Positions 24,201 to 33,744 of a DNA stretch of 39,123 bases are shown here, in pieces. The notes under the pieces were generated by a model. It was not told the DNA's origin. It was given only the letters and a program-made list of their open reading frames with translations, and made no database searches. The translations under genes were made by a program, and so were the position numbers. The DNA comes from an uncultured Prevotellaceae bacterium (GTDB taxonomy: Bacteria; Bacteroidota; Bacteroidia; Bacteroidales; Bacteroidaceae): the NCBI GenBank assembly GCA_900318815.1, contig ONMA01000031.1, positions 1 through 39,123 on the forward strand. Reading direction: 5' to 3'. Position 1 is the first letter of the stretch. Each line of letters begins with the position of its first letter.

Positions 24201-24315
24201 GGGGCGGGGATTTAAAATCCCCGACAACAGACAAAGGACTGTTCTGGGGCGGGGATTTAAAATCCCCGACAACAGACAAAGGACTGTTCTGGGGCGGGGA
24301 TTTGGAAATCCCCTT
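24201..24315. repeat. 45-bp tandem repeat with two hairpins per unit
   Basis: Units start at 24201, 24246 and 24291, the last one truncated. Each holds GGGGATTT and AAATCCCC around one or two bases, and AACAG / CTGTT around an 8-base loop. It lies between fbp and the Dcu gene. Since 45 is a multiple of 3 the array stays open in every frame without stops, and it falsely extends both neighbours' ORFs. Confidence 0.9.
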
Positions 24316-24319
24316 AACG

Positions 24320-26275
24320 TTATTTTTCCTTGATGATGCCGTGTCGGTAGGCGTAGAGGAGGTCTTTGAGTTCGGCTATCTGGGTGCGCAGCTCAGCCCC
24401 CTTGTCGGTGTCGGCCACGAGCATGCGGTGGGTAGACATTTCGACAATCTGCATGGTGGACTTGATGTCGGTGCCTCGCAGGATGGCATCCTGGGTGCTG
24501 GTAAAGGGCTCGTGCTGCACGAGCTGGAAGCCTCGGCTGTGATAGATGAGCGTATAGCCGGCAATGCCCGTCTCGGAGTGGTAGGCCTCGGAGAAGCCGC
24601 CGTCGATGACCATGAGGCGGCCTCCCGCCTTGATGGGGTTCTCGCCCTTTGAGGCATGGACGGGCACATGTCCGTTGATGATGTGGCGGTTAGGTCCCTT
24701 GACGTTGAAGGCATCGAGGATGCGGTCGCAGACCTCGGCCGAGTCGCGCAGTTTGAAGTAGTTGCCTTTCTCCTCGCGGAAAGTTTCCTGGTCGGTGAGG
24801 AAGTATCGCTCGAAGGTGGCCATCTTAGACTTGTCGAAGAGTGGCGAGTCCTTGCCGCACCAGAGGTAGAGGAAGTAGTCGCGTGCAAACGCCTTCAGCT
24901 CTGAGGGCGTGTCGTTCTGGAAGGCGGCTCGGATGAGCTGTCCGGTGTACTCCATGAGTTCCTTTCCCACATATTGCCTGCCCAGGATTTCGACCTGCTT
25001 GAGCGAGCCATCGTCGTTGAGGGGTATGGAGGCGTGGAAGAGGAGGTTCTGGTTACAGACGTTGAACATGCATCCGTGTCGGAGCAGCGAGTGGATGTGC
25101 TTGCGCAGTTTCTCGGAGACGCGGAAGGAGTGGTGGAGCTTCTTCATGAGCTCAGCCTCTTCGGCAGTCATGGCCGAGGGATTATGCGGGTCGACAGTGG
25201 GGAAATGGCAGGAGCGCATGTCGTAGGAGACCCCGCCGATGGTGCAGGAGCGCTTGTCGAAGTCGATGCACTCCAAGAGACACCGGTCCTCCATGAGCCA
25301 TTCAGGACGGCGATGGAAGATGTCGGCCTCCTGCTTGAACTGGATGACGGAGATGGCCTTGTGCATCTTGGCCGTGAGCTGTAGGGTCTTCTCGTCCATC
25401 TTATTGCCCTTGAGGAGCTTGGGAATGAACTCCTGGCAAGGGTCGTCGCCGTAGGTCTCGAGGGCGAAGGTGGCCAAGGGAAGGAGGTTGATGCCGTAGC
25501 CGTCTTCGAGCGTGATGAGGTTGGCATAGCGGAGAGAGAGTCGCAGCACGTTGCAGATGCAGGCATCGTTGCCTGCGGCGGCTCCCATCCAGAGGATGTC
25601 GTGGTTGCCCCACTGTATGTCCCAGGCGTGGTACTGGAGGAGCGTGTCCATGATGATATGGGCCCCCGGTCCGCGGTCGTAGATGTCGCCCAGGATATGG
25701 AGCTGGTCGATGGCCAGCCGGTGGATGACGTTGCAGATGGCAATGATGAAGTCGTCGGCCCGTCCGGTAGAGATGATTGTATCGACGATGACGGCGACGT
25801 AGGCAGCCTTGTCGTGGTCGTCGGACCGCTCGTGAAGCAGTTCCTCGATGATGTAGCCGAAGTCATCGGGCAGCGACTTGCGCACCTTGGAGCGGGTGTA
25901 TTTAGAAGAGACGTCGCGACAGACCTTGACGAGCTGGTGAATGGTGATGTGATACCAGTCGTTCATATCCTCCTCCATGGCCTTCACCAGTTCGAGTTTC
26001 TGCTCGGGGTAGTAGATGAGAGTGCAGAGTTCCTTCTTCTCGGACTCGCGAATGGTGTTGCCGAAGATTTCGGAGACTTTGCGCTTGATGTTGCCCGAAG
26101 CATTCTTGATTACGTGCTGAAAGGCCTCATGCTCGCCGTGAAGGTCGGCGAGGAAGTGCTCGGTCCCCTTAGGCAGGTTGAGGATGGCCTCCAGGTTGAT
26201 GATTTCGGTGGAGGCACTCGCCACGTTGGGGTAGCTGTTGGATAGTAGCGTAAGGTAACGTTGGTCTGTATTCAT
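24320..26275 (-). CDS. fbp: Class III fructose-1,6-bisphosphatase
   Basis: 651 residues, the size of the Firmicutes/Bacteroidetes class III enzyme. Metallophosphoesterase motifs are visible: FLADLHGEHEAF, LGDIYDRGPGAH, WGNHDILWMGAAAGN and INGHVPVH. It removes the 1-phosphate of fructose 1,6-bisphosphate in gluconeogenesis. I chose ATG 26275, which overlaps the upstream stop codon as ATGA. The frame runs on another 159 codons upstream, but that part is the Pro/Arg-rich shadow of the glycosyltransferase gene. Last gene of the eleven-gene string that starts with purU. Confidence 0.95.
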   Translation of the reverse strand: MNTDQRYLTLLSNSYPNVASASTEIINLEAILNLPKGTEHFLADLHGEHEAFQHVIKNASGNIKRKVSEIFGNTIRESEKKELCTLIYYPEQKLELVKAMEEDMNDWYHITIHQLVKVCRDVSSKYTRSKVRKSLPDDFGYIIEELLHERSDDHDKAAYVAVIVDTIISTGRADDFIIAICNVIHRLAIDQLHILGDIYDRGPGAHIIMDTLLQYHAWDIQWGNHDILWMGAAAGNDACICNVLRLSLRYANLITLEDGYGINLLPLATFALETYGDDPCQEFIPKLLKGNKMDEKTLQLTAKMHKAISVIQFKQEADIFHRRPEWLMEDRCLLECIDFDKRSCTIGGVSYDMRSCHFPTVDPHNPSAMTAEEAELMKKLHHSFRVSEKLRKHIHSLLRHGCMFNVCNQNLLFHASIPLNDDGSLKQVEILGRQYVGKELMEYTGQLIRAAFQNDTPSELKAFARDYFLYLWCGKDSPLFDKSKMATFERYFLTDQETFREEKGNYFKLRDSAEVCDRILDAFNVKGPNRHIINGHVPVHASKGENPIKAGGRLMVIDGGFSEAYHSETGIAGYTLIYHSRGFQLVQHEPFTSTQDAILRGTDIKSTMQIVEMSTHRMLVADTDKGAELRTQIAELKDLLYAYRHGIIKEK

Positions 26276-27300
26276 AATAGTGAGAGGTGAGTATTGATAA
26301 GCGTTCGGATGAGATGAGTGCCACGGTCGTTGATCGGAGGAGCAGGCATGAAGCCCTCGTCGAGAAGCGACTCCTCGCTGGCGAGCTGCAGTAGTCGGGA
26401 GAGGAGTTGCCGCTGGGCCGGGTCGAGCGACTGTAAGAGCTGCACATCGTCGACATCGGTGAGGAAGAGCGCGGAGTGGAGCTGGACGATGCGGCTCAGA
26501 GAGAGATGGCGGGAGCGGATGTCGATGTCGGCGGAGCGGAGGATGTCGGGGATGCTGAGGGACAGCGCCTCGTCGGGAGGCAGATAGCCCGCAGGGAGGT
26601 AGTTGCAGATGGTAGCAGCGTCGATAGGGGGCGGGTTGAGGCGGAGGGTGTGGATGCCTCTGGTGAGCGTGTCGAGAACCCCCTCGTCGCGGGCGTAGAT
26701 GAAAAGCTGCCGCCAGTCGGGGTCTTGGTGGAGCTGCCTCATAGCGACCCATCGGGAGTCGGCGGTGATGCCCGCCTTCAGGAGCGTGCGGAGCATGTCG
26801 AGCGTATGTTCGTCCATGAGTTGCCGGACGTCGGAGTCGATGACCTTCTGGTAGACTGCGGCGAGGAGGTCGGCAGCCTCGTTGACGGTGGTGGTCTTGG
26901 TGATGAGCGAGTTGCGAATGACCTCGATGCGGTTGTGGGGGGCGGTTGCTAAGTGCTGGCGCTCGATGGGGCTTCGGGCTATGAGGACGTAGGCCTTTCG
27001 AATCGGGAGGGCAGCTTGGGGACGCTTAGACCTTGCGGGAGAACCGCAAGGCGCGACCGTTTGGGATACGGCGGCTCCGTGGGGACTAAAGACGATGCGG
27101 ACGCGGGGCGGGAGAGAAGCAAGCGCGGGGCCGTGGATATGGGCTATGTCGGGCTGCCAGTCCTGACATATCTCCTTCAAGTGCCGGGGGGAGTCGGCCT
27201 TGCGGCACTCGATGCCGGAGGGCATCGCAGCCGTCACTGTGTCGACATACTGAGCCAGAGAGGGATCGGCCTTGGGGTAGATATGGAGAACCTTTATCAT
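26272..27300 (-). CDS. Putative glycosyltransferase, GT4-like
   Basis: 342 residues. The N-terminal Rossmann half is recognisable from VLHIYPKADPS, the strand-loop PDIAHIHGPA, FSPHGA and NRIEVIRNSLIT, the last like the NGVD-type motif that starts the donor domain of GT-B enzymes. The C-terminal half (from about residue 130) does not show the usual EX7E motif and looks instead like a helical domain of its own (DVRQLMDEHTLDMLRTLL). So it may be a diverged or non-catalytic GT-B protein. It overlaps fbp by 4 bases and starts 18 bases after the GT2 gene. Confidence 0.6.
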   Translation of the reverse strand: MIKVLHIYPKADPSLAQYVDTVTAAMPSGIECRKADSPRHLKEICQDWQPDIAHIHGPALASLPPRVRIVFSPHGAAVSQTVAPCGSPARSKRPQAALPIRKAYVLIARSPIERQHLATAPHNRIEVIRNSLITKTTTVNEAADLLAAVYQKVIDSDVRQLMDEHTLDMLRTLLKAGITADSRWVAMRQLHQDPDWRQLFIYARDEGVLDTLTRGIHTLRLNPPPIDAATICNYLPAGYLPPDEALSLSIPDILRSADIDIRSRHLSLSRIVQLHSALFLTDVDDVQLLQSLDPAQRQLLSRLLQLASEESLLDEGFMPAPPINDRGTHLIRTLINTHLSLL

Positions 27301-27318
27301 CAGAGGGCAGGGATAGGG

Positions 27319-28344
27319 TTATTTGCGGATGAAATCGTACTTGCTTGCCGACATGAATCGGATGCGGTAGTAGAGGAACTGCCAGGCGACACCAAGATGC
27401 AGGAAGGGCTGCTTCCAGAAGGCGATATGCTCGCCGCACTTCTTGGCCAGCCAATGGCCAAAGAAAGAATGGAGCGCGAGGAGGAGCAGCAAGATGAGCG
27501 CTGCGCCCACGGTGAAGAGCATGTCGTGGCGGTAGATGGCGAAGGCAAGGAATGCCAGGGCGAAGAGATAGCCAAGATGAACGAATGCCTGCATGAAGAA
27601 GAAGAAAAGCCGATGGAAGAAGGCTCGACGGAGCGCGTGACGCGACTGCATGTGGTAGAGCTGTCGGTTGGTCCACTCCTTCTTCGTAGGCGGTTCCTGA
27701 CGCATGCGGCATTCCGGGGTAGAGATGACGGCGATGCGACTTTTGGGAGTCTCGTTGACGAGGAAGTCGTACTCGTTGCGGAGGAACTGAAGGTTCTTGA
27801 GGAAACCGTTGCGAGCCATGAAGGCCGACTTACGTATGGCGAGGCAAGCCCCGTCGTAGCGATAAGGCGAGTTGAACTGTCGCCACCAAGTGATCATCCT
27901 GCTGTAGGCGTATGTGGCCTTGGTTCCTTTGTCGAAAGGCGTGTAGGCACAGACAGCATCGACCTCGGAGTTCATGGCCTCAGCCATAGCCTTGAGCCAG
28001 GAATCGGAATCAGGATGGCAACTGGCCTCGGTGATGATAACCCATTCATTGTGAGCGGCTTTCATTCCGATGGTTAATGCAAGCTTGCGGCGGCTCACGT
28101 AGTGACTGGAAGCAGGGATATAGGTGGTATAGAGGTGAGGGTACTGAGCCTTGAGCTGCTTGAGCACGTCTTCGGTGTCGTCGGTAGAAGACTCGTCGAC
28201 AACAATCACCTCGTAGCCTGGCCCATAGTCCTGCAAGAGGATGATGGGGAGGTTACGCCTAATCTGCTCGGCCTGGTCGTGAACAGCAAGGACTACCGAA
28301 AGGCCGCTCTTGTAGCTATCTGTTGTATTTGAATCATTCGTCAT
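27319..28344 (-). CDS. Family 2 glycosyltransferase with membrane anchor
   Basis: 341 residues. GT-A fold with the opening LSVVLAVHDQAEQIRRNLP, the nucleotide-binding EVIVVDESSTDDTEDVL and a later acidic region (TEASCHPDSDSWL). C-terminal hydrophobic segments (HLGYLFALAFLAFAIY and MLFTVGAALILLLLLAL) anchor it to the inner membrane. It probably adds a sugar to a lipid-linked surface glycan; the substrate is unknown. Its ATG overlaps the lysA stop by 4 bases and the GT4-like gene follows after 18 bases. Confidence 0.88.
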   Translation of the reverse strand: MTNDSNTTDSYKSGLSVVLAVHDQAEQIRRNLPIILLQDYGPGYEVIVVDESSTDDTEDVLKQLKAQYPHLYTTYIPASSHYVSRRKLALTIGMKAAHNEWVIITEASCHPDSDSWLKAMAEAMNSEVDAVCAYTPFDKGTKATYAYSRMITWWRQFNSPYRYDGACLAIRKSAFMARNGFLKNLQFLRNEYDFLVNETPKSRIAVISTPECRMRQEPPTKKEWTNRQLYHMQSRHALRRAFFHRLFFFFMQAFVHLGYLFALAFLAFAIYRHDMLFTVGAALILLLLLALHSFFGHWLAKKCGEHIAFWKQPFLHLGVAWQFLYYRIRFMSASKYDFIRK

Positions 28345-29501
28345 AAAAGATCATCGCTTGAGAATGCCTTTGGGAGAGGTCGGCAGTTGTATTGCGAGGC
28401 CATGATTTCGCCGTAGGCCCCAGCAGACCGAATGGCGAGGAAGTCGCCCCGTCTTACACGGTTGATGTCAATCTGCTTGGCGAAGACATCGGTGGACTCG
28501 CAGATGGGTCCCACGACGTCGTAGGTTTCAGCAGGCTCATCACTTGATAGGTTCTCGATTTTGTGGTAAGCCTGATAGAGAGCAGGACGGATGAGGTCGG
28601 TGAATCCTGCATCGACGATGGCGAACCGCTTGGTAGCCCCCTCCTTAACATATAATGTACGTGTGATGAGCGAGCCGCATGGAGCGACGACGGCCCGTCC
28701 GAGTTCGAAGTGGAGCGTCTGTCCGGGGCGCATTTTCAGCCTTTTCGCGTAGGTGTCGAAGTAAGCCTTGAAGTCGGCCATAGGAACCCGGTTGGGATGC
28801 TGGTAGTCGATTCCGAGGCCGCCGCCCACGTTGATGTGTTTCATCGTGAGTTGATGGCGTTCCAGTTCGTCCTGCAAGTCGTTGATGCGGTTGCAGAGCG
28901 CCTGGAAGTCGGCCATGTCGAGGATCTGTGAGCCGATGTGGAAGTGCAGTCCGACGACATCCACGTGAGGCAGTTGGCTTGCGAGCTGTATGACGGGAAT
29001 CATATCGCGCATGGCGATACCGAACTTGTTCTCGGCCAACCCCGTGGTGATGTTGGCGTGCGTATGGGCACCCACGTTCGGATTGAGACGAAAAGCGACA
29101 CGAGCCACTTTGCCCTGAGCAGCCGCCAGCTCGTTGATGACCTGCAGTTCGGGTACGCTCTCGACGTTGAAGCAGAAGATGTCCTTCTCGAGTGCGAGGT
29201 TGATTTCCCAGTCGCTCTTTCCGACGCCCGCAAAAACGATCTTATTGGCAGGGAACCCCGCACGCAGCGAGGCTTCGATTTCGCCTCCGCTGACGCAGTC
29301 AGCACCGAGCCCCGCCTGACGGATAGCCCTGAGTACTTGCGGGTTGGCATTGGCCTTTACGGCATAGTGAACACAGAATGCCTCATGCCGTGCCGCTTCG
29401 GAGCAGATGGCTTGCAGCGTTTGGCGCAGGAGTTCCATATCGTAATAATAGAACGGAGTGCGCAGAGGCTCAAACTGTTGTATGGGGAAATGGCCTTTCA
29501 T
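28341..29501 (-). CDS. lysA: Diaminopimelate decarboxylase
   Basis: 386 residues, fold III PLP enzyme. The Schiff-base Lys is Lys49 in HYAVKANANP. Other motifs are GADCVSGGEIEASLRAG, HFHIGSQI, GGGLGIDY and GPICESTDVF, the last holding the active-site Cys. It decarboxylates meso-diaminopimelate to lysine as the last step of the pathway. It is 14 bases downstream of the aspartokinase gene, and its stop overlaps the GT2 start. Confidence 0.96.
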   Translation of the reverse strand: MKGHFPIQQFEPLRTPFYYYDMELLRQTLQAICSEAARHEAFCVHYAVKANANPQVLRAIRQAGLGADCVSGGEIEASLRAGFPANKIVFAGVGKSDWEINLALEKDIFCFNVESVPELQVINELAAAQGKVARVAFRLNPNVGAHTHANITTGLAENKFGIAMRDMIPVIQLASQLPHVDVVGLHFHIGSQILDMADFQALCNRINDLQDELERHQLTMKHINVGGGLGIDYQHPNRVPMADFKAYFDTYAKRLKMRPGQTLHFELGRAVVAPCGSLITRTLYVKEGATKRFAIVDAGFTDLIRPALYQAYHKIENLSSDEPAETYDVVGPICESTDVFAKQIDINRVRRGDFLAIRSAGAYGEIMASQYNCRPLPKAFSSDDLL

Positions 29502-29515
29502 TCGTCTTTGAATTA

Positions 29516-30835
29516 TCAGTTGTTGAACAGCATGTTGCTCAGGTTCTGGAGCGCGCGCTTCTTGTCGTCCTGCGGGATGAGGAAGGAGATGTTGTAGTTG
29601 CTGCCACCGTAGCTGATCATGCGAATGGGCACATCCTTCATGGCATCCATGACACGAGTTTCGAATCCAACGTTAGACCAGTCGAGGTCGCCCACGACGC
29701 AGATGATGCACATGCCGGTGTCGACGGTGACGGTGCCGTACTTCTTCAGCTCGTCCATGATTTCGCCAAGGTGGGCCGAGTTGTCGATGCTCATGGAAAC
29801 GCCTACCTCGGAGGTGCATATCATGTCGATAGGCGTCTGGTAGCTCTCGAAGATTTCGAACACCTTGCGGAGGAAACCAGTGGCCAGGAGCATGCGGCTC
29901 GACTTGATCTTGATGGCCGTGATATTGTCCTTGGCAGCGACAGCCTTGATTTTGCCGTACTCGGTGGCGTTGCTGATGATGGTTCCCTCGGCATCGGGCT
30001 GCATGGTGTTGAGCAGACGGACGGGAATGCCGGCATACTTGGCAGGCTGCACACAGGTGGGGTGGAGGATTTTTGCTCCGAAGTAGGCCAGCTCGGCTGC
30101 CTCCTCGAAGTGCAGCTGATGAACGGGCTGCGTGTTGTCGACCACACGCGGGTCGTTGTTGTGCATGCCGTCGATGTCGGTCCATATCTGAATTTCCTCG
30201 GCGTTGAGAGCTGCGCCGATGAGCGAGGCCGTGTAGTCGCTTCCGCCACGCTGCAGGTTGTCGATTTCGCCGTAGGCATTCCGGCAGATGAAACCCTGAG
30301 TCAGGTAGACCTGCTGCCCCTCGTTGTTGTGCATGATGGCCAAGAGTTTCTCCTTGATATAAGAGGGGTCAGGCTCGGCATTCTTGTCGGTGCGCATGAA
30401 GTCGAGCGCATTGAGCAGCACGGCATTGACGCCTTGCTCCTTCATGTAGTTGACCATCATGTTGGTAGAGAGCATCTCGCCCTGAGCCACGATGCTTTTC
30501 TCCTCGAAGCTGGTGAAGAGCTCCTTGGTGAAAGAGCGCAGGTAGTTGAACTCGTCGCGGAGGAACTGTCGGGTCTGTTCCTTGGTCTCGTCGGTAGAAA
30601 AGAGTTCTTCGACATGTCGCAAGTACTTCTGTTCCAGTTTGTTGATTACCTCGTTAGCTCCGTCGGGATTTTTCTTGTAGAGATAGTCGGAAATCTCGAC
30701 GAGAGAGTTAGTGGTTCCCGACATAGCAGAAAGAACCACGAAGACAGGTTCTTCGGACTTGGTAACCAGAGAGGCTACATCCTTCATGCGTTGTGGCGTG
30801 CCAACCGAAGTGCCGCCGAATTTCATTACTTTCAT
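29516..30835 (-). CDS. lysC: Aspartate kinase
   Basis: 439 residues. The N-terminal kinase domain begins MKVMKFGGTSVGTP, the family signature. It has an aspartate-binding region (RGGSDYTASLIGAALNA) and FGAKILHP. The C-terminal half holds two ACT-type regulatory modules (ITAIKIKSSRM and MCIICVVGDL), so feedback control by lysine or threonine is expected. It is monofunctional; no homoserine dehydrogenase is fused. Phosphorylation of aspartate starts the lysine, threonine and methionine branches, which fits the lysA neighbour. Confidence 0.96.
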   Translation of the reverse strand: MKVMKFGGTSVGTPQRMKDVASLVTKSEEPVFVVLSAMSGTTNSLVEISDYLYKKNPDGANEVINKLEQKYLRHVEELFSTDETKEQTRQFLRDEFNYLRSFTKELFTSFEEKSIVAQGEMLSTNMMVNYMKEQGVNAVLLNALDFMRTDKNAEPDPSYIKEKLLAIMHNNEGQQVYLTQGFICRNAYGEIDNLQRGGSDYTASLIGAALNAEEIQIWTDIDGMHNNDPRVVDNTQPVHQLHFEEAAELAYFGAKILHPTCVQPAKYAGIPVRLLNTMQPDAEGTIISNATEYGKIKAVAAKDNITAIKIKSSRMLLATGFLRKVFEIFESYQTPIDMICTSEVGVSMSIDNSAHLGEIMDELKKYGTVTVDTGMCIICVVGDLDWSNVGFETRVMDAMKDVPIRMISYGGSNYNISFLIPQDDKKRALQNLSNMLFNN

Positions 30836-30865
30836 ATTGTTGCTATAGTTTATATCTTGTTGTTA

Positions 30866-31576
30866 TTATTCCTCGTTGAACTTAATCTTGTTTTTGTCGG
30901 TCGAAACCTCGCCGATGTGTCCGTCGGAGCATCGGTAGACGATGCCGGGATACTGGTCGAGCAGAGGCATGTTGTGGGTAGTCATCACGACGGCCGTTCC
31001 CTTCTGGGAAATTTCGCGCAAGAGTTGCATGATGCCAGTAGCCGTCTCGGGGTCGAGATTGGCAGTAGGCTCGTCGGCTACTATCAGTTTGGGGTGATTG
31101 AGCAGGGCACGTGCAATGGCAACACGCTGCTGTTCGCCTCCCGAGAGCTGGAATGGCATGCGGAGCATGCGGTCGCTCATGCCCACCAGAGCGAGTACCT
31201 CGTTGATGCGTGCATCTACTTGGCTCTTCTTCCACCCCGTAGCCCTGAGCACGAAACGCAGGTTCTTATAGACGGTGCGGTCGGTAAGCAGCTGGAAGTC
31301 CTGGAAGATGATACCCATCTGGCGTCGGAGCGCGGGCACCTGCTTGCGCTTCATGGTGAGCATATTGTAGCCCAGGACTTCGGCTTTCGCCGCCTTCTCG
31401 ATGTCAAGTTCCTGATAGAAGGTCTTCAAGAGCGAACTTTTGCCAGAGCCAACCCGTCCGATGATATAGACGAACTCTCCTTCGTCGACATGGAAGTCAA
31501 CTTCGGTCAGGATTTCCTGCCCGTCTTCCTGCATGACCTGAACTTTTTGGTAATCGATAAGCATGTTGTTGTTCAA
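30866..31576 (-). CDS. ftsE: FtsE-like ABC transporter ATPase
   Basis: 236 residues. Walker A GRVGSGKSS, Q-loop FQDFQLL, signature LSGGEQQR, Walker B LIVADEPTANLDP and a switch His in MTTHNMP. Overall it matches FtsE, which with FtsX regulates septal peptidoglycan hydrolases. A second possible ATG lies at residue 5. No ftsX gene is next to it; lysC follows 30 bases downstream and hisIE ends 15 bases upstream, so it sits inside a biosynthetic string. Another MacB/LolD-type role is possible but the sequence fits FtsE better. Confidence 0.86.
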   Translation of the reverse strand: MNNNMLIDYQKVQVMQEDGQEILTEVDFHVDEGEFVYIIGRVGSGKSSLLKTFYQELDIEKAAKAEVLGYNMLTMKRKQVPALRRQMGIIFQDFQLLTDRTVYKNLRFVLRATGWKKSQVDARINEVLALVGMSDRMLRMPFQLSGGEQQRVAIARALLNHPKLIVADEPTANLDPETATGIMQLLREISQKGTAVVMTTHNMPLLDQYPGIVYRCSDGHIGEVSTDKNKIKFNEE

Positions 31577-31591
31577 TGATTTACAGAATGA

Positions 31592-32242
31592 TTATTTCAT
31601 GGTTCCTTCAGCCTTAGCCTTCCTTCGCTCGGCATCCCATGTGGGGTCGTGGCGGCGATGAAGTTCCTCGGCCACTTCTTCTATGCGTAGACCTTTGCTT
31701 GAGAGCAGGACGATGAGGTGATAGAGGAGGTCGCCCGCCTCATAGAGCAGTTTCTCATTCGTTCCGCTGGTGGCCTCGATGACAGTTTCCAGAGCCTCCT
31801 CGCCTACCTTCTGGGCAATGCGATTGCAGCCTTTCCTGAAGAGCGAAGTGGTGTAGCTTCCTTCGGGCATTTCCTCGCGCCGCTTGTCGATGTAGTCCTG
31901 TAGTTCGCTGAGGAAGTGAACTGAAGGTCGCGTCGTGTTGTCCTTTCCCCAGCAGGTGCCCGTTCCCTTGTGACAGGTAGGACCGTCGGGTCGTGCCTGT
32001 ATCAGCAGCGTGTCGTTGTCGCAGTCAATATCCATGCTTACCACGTGCAGATAGTTGCCCGAAGTCTCGCCCTTAGTCCAGAGGCATTGCCGGGTTCGGC
32101 TCCAGAACGTGACCTTTCCGGTGGCCTCAGTCTTCTCGTAGGCCTCCTTGTTCATGAATCCGAGCATCAGCACGTTTCTTGTTTCTGCATCTTGGATGAT
32201 GGCAGGCACCAGCCCATCCATCTTGTCGAAATCTATAGTCAT
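31592..32242 (-). CDS. hisIE: Bifunctional phosphoribosyl-AMP cyclohydrolase / phosphoribosyl-ATP pyrophosphohydrolase
   Basis: 216 residues. The N-terminal HisI domain shows [18 protein letters not shown] and a metal-binding CDNDTLL...CHKGTGTC region. The C-terminal HisE domain has [11 protein letters not shown] and [13 protein letters not shown]. It catalyses the second and third steps of histidine synthesis. Length is normal for the fused Bacteroidetes enzyme. Its start overlaps the hisF stop by 4 bases. Confidence 0.96.
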   Translation of the reverse strand: MTIDFDKMDGLVPAIIQDAETRNVLMLGFMNKEAYEKTEATGKVTFWSRTRQCLWTKGETSGNYLHVVSMDIDCDNDTLLIQARPDGPTCHKGTGTCWGKDNTTRPSVHFLSELQDYIDKRREEMPEGSYTTSLFRKGCNRIAQKVGEEALETVIEATSGTNEKLLYEAGDLLYHLIVLLSSKGLRIEEVAEELHRRHDPTWDAERRKAKAEGTMK

Positions 32243-33000
32243 AGTCTTACGTTTATTCCTTCGCTTTTCAAATATTTTTTCAGTTCTGGTATGGGAATCT
32301 CGCCAAAGTGGAATACGCTGGCAGCGAGGGCAGCATCGGCATGCCCAATGGTGAACGCATCACGGAAGTGTTCCTTCTTCCCTGCTCCTCCGCTGGCTAT
32401 GATAGGTATGGAAAGCGAGTCAGAGAGCCTGGCCAGCGCCTCGTTGGCATAGCCGGTCTTTACGCCGTCGTGATTCATGCTCGTAAAGAGAATCTCGCCG
32501 GCTCCGCGCTCCTGAGCCTCATGTGCCCATTCGAAGAGTCCTCGCTCGGTTCTTTCGCGACCGCCTTTGAGGTAGCAATGCCAGCCGTCGGAATCGAGCC
32601 GGGCATCAATAGCGCAGACGCACACCTGACTGCCGAATCGCTGAGCTATCTGCCCGATGAGTTCCGGGTGGCGGATGGCCGCACTATTCACGCTCACCTT
32701 GTCGGCTCCGGCATAGAGCAGGCGCTCCACGTCGGAGAGTTCATTGATTCCCCCGCCCACGGTGAAGGGGATATTGATTTCCAGTGCCACGCGGCCAACC
32801 ATCTCGGTGAAGGTCTTGCGGCCTTCGAACGATGCGGTGATGTCGAGAAACACCAGCTCGTCGGCTCCCTGCTGGCTGTAGGCCTTGCCCAAAGCGACGG
32901 GATCGCCCGCGCTGCGCAGTCCTACGAAGTTGACGCCCTTGACAGTTTCACCGTCTTTAACGTCGAGACAGGGAATGATACGTTTTGATAATCCACTCAT
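32239..33000 (-). CDS. hisF: Imidazole glycerol phosphate synthase subunit HisF
   Basis: 253 residues. TIM barrel starting [11 protein letters not shown], with the catalytic Asp in this stretch and the second Asp in [12 protein letters not shown]. Phosphate-binding loops are [10 protein letters not shown] and [13 protein letters not shown]. With HisH it makes imidazole glycerol phosphate and AICAR, the latter feeding purine synthesis. It starts 3 bases after the hisA stop. Confidence 0.97.
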   Translation of the reverse strand: MSGLSKRIIPCLDVKDGETVKGVNFVGLRSAGDPVALGKAYSQQGADELVFLDITASFEGRKTFTEMVGRVALEINIPFTVGGGINELSDVERLLYAGADKVSVNSAAIRHPELIGQIAQRFGSQVCVCAIDARLDSDGWHCYLKGGRERTERGLFEWAHEAQERGAGEILFTSMNHDGVKTGYANEALARLSDSLSIPIIASGGAGKKEHFRDAFTIGHADAALAASVFHFGEIPIPELKKYLKSEGINVRL

Positions 33001-33003
33001 ATC

Positions 33004-33744
33004 TTAAAAGGTGGGTACAACAGATGCGCCCCTACGGATTAATGACTGAAGGTTGATGCGCCCCTCGTAAATGGCTTTTCCGAAGACGACGGCAGGAATG
33101 CCCGCCCTTTCGAGTGCGTCGATATCCTCTTCCGACGACACCCCGCCGCTGGCAATAAGGTGCAGGGTGGGGTAAGCGGCGATGACGCTGCGATAGAGTT
33201 CTGTGGCCGGCCCCTGTAGGGTGCCGTCCTTGGAAATCTCGGTACAGAGCACATTCTTTACGCCCAGGTCGATATACTTCTGCAGGAAGGGCTGCAAGTC
33301 TTCGGCAGAGTCTTCCTTCCAGCCGTTGATGCTTATTTTCCCGTTCCTTACATCGGCTCCCAGGATCATGCGGTCGGGGCCATACTTGCTGAGCCATTGG
33401 CCGAAAAGGTCAGGCCGGGTGACGGCTATCGAGCCGACTGTGACCATCCTTGCGCCAGCGTCGAAGGCTTTCTCCAAATCGTCGTCGGTCTTGATGCCGC
33501 CGCCGAAGTCAACGACTAACCGGGTGGCCGTCGTGATGTCGCGGAGTACTTTGTCGTTGACGATATGCTTCGACTTGGCTCCGTCGAGGTCAACCACATG
33601 CAGCCGGGTAAATCCCAGAGCCTCAAACTCTTTGGCCATATCGGCTGGAGAGTCGCTGTAAATGGTCTTCTGGGCATAGTCGCCTTTGGTCAGTCGTACG
33701 CACTTACCGTCGATGATGTCTATGGCAGGTATCAGTTCTATCAT
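33004..33744 (-). CDS. hisA: Phosphoribosylformimino-AICAR ribotide isomerase
   Basis: 246 residues. TIM barrel beginning LIPAIDIIDGKCVRL (catalytic Asp in AIDIIDG). The middle Asp lies in ILGADVRNGKI, and phosphate loops are FGGGIKTDDDL and IASGGVSSEEDI. It isomerises ProFAR to PRFAR, the HisF/HisH substrate. Its start overlaps the hisH stop by 4 bases. Confidence 0.96.
   Translation of the reverse strand: MIELIPAIDIIDGKCVRLTKGDYAQKTIYSDSPADMAKEFEALGFTRLHVVDLDGAKSKHIVNDKVLRDITTATRLVVDFGGGIKTDDDLEKAFDAGARMVTVGSIAVTRPDLFGQWLSKYGPDRMILGADVRNGKISINGWKEDSAEDLQPFLQKYIDLGVKNVLCTEISKDGTLQGPATELYRSVIAAYPTLHLIASGGVSSEEDIDALERAGIPAVVFGKAIYEGRINLQSLIRRGASVVPTF

Noticed and set aside
26276-26752. 159-codon N-terminal extension of fbp
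   Set aside because: It overlaps the glycosyltransferase gene in another frame, is Pro/Arg/His-rich and lies before a normal class III FBPase start.
26953-28077. 374-residue plus-strand ORF opposite the glycosyltransferase genes
   Set aside because: Antisense shadow of GC-rich coding sequence with no domain features; the minus-strand genes are clearly real.
29378-31579. 733-residue plus-strand ORF opposite lysC and ftsE
   Set aside because: It is long, but antisense to two well-conserved enzymes, with Val/His/Asp-rich shadow composition and no recognisable motif.
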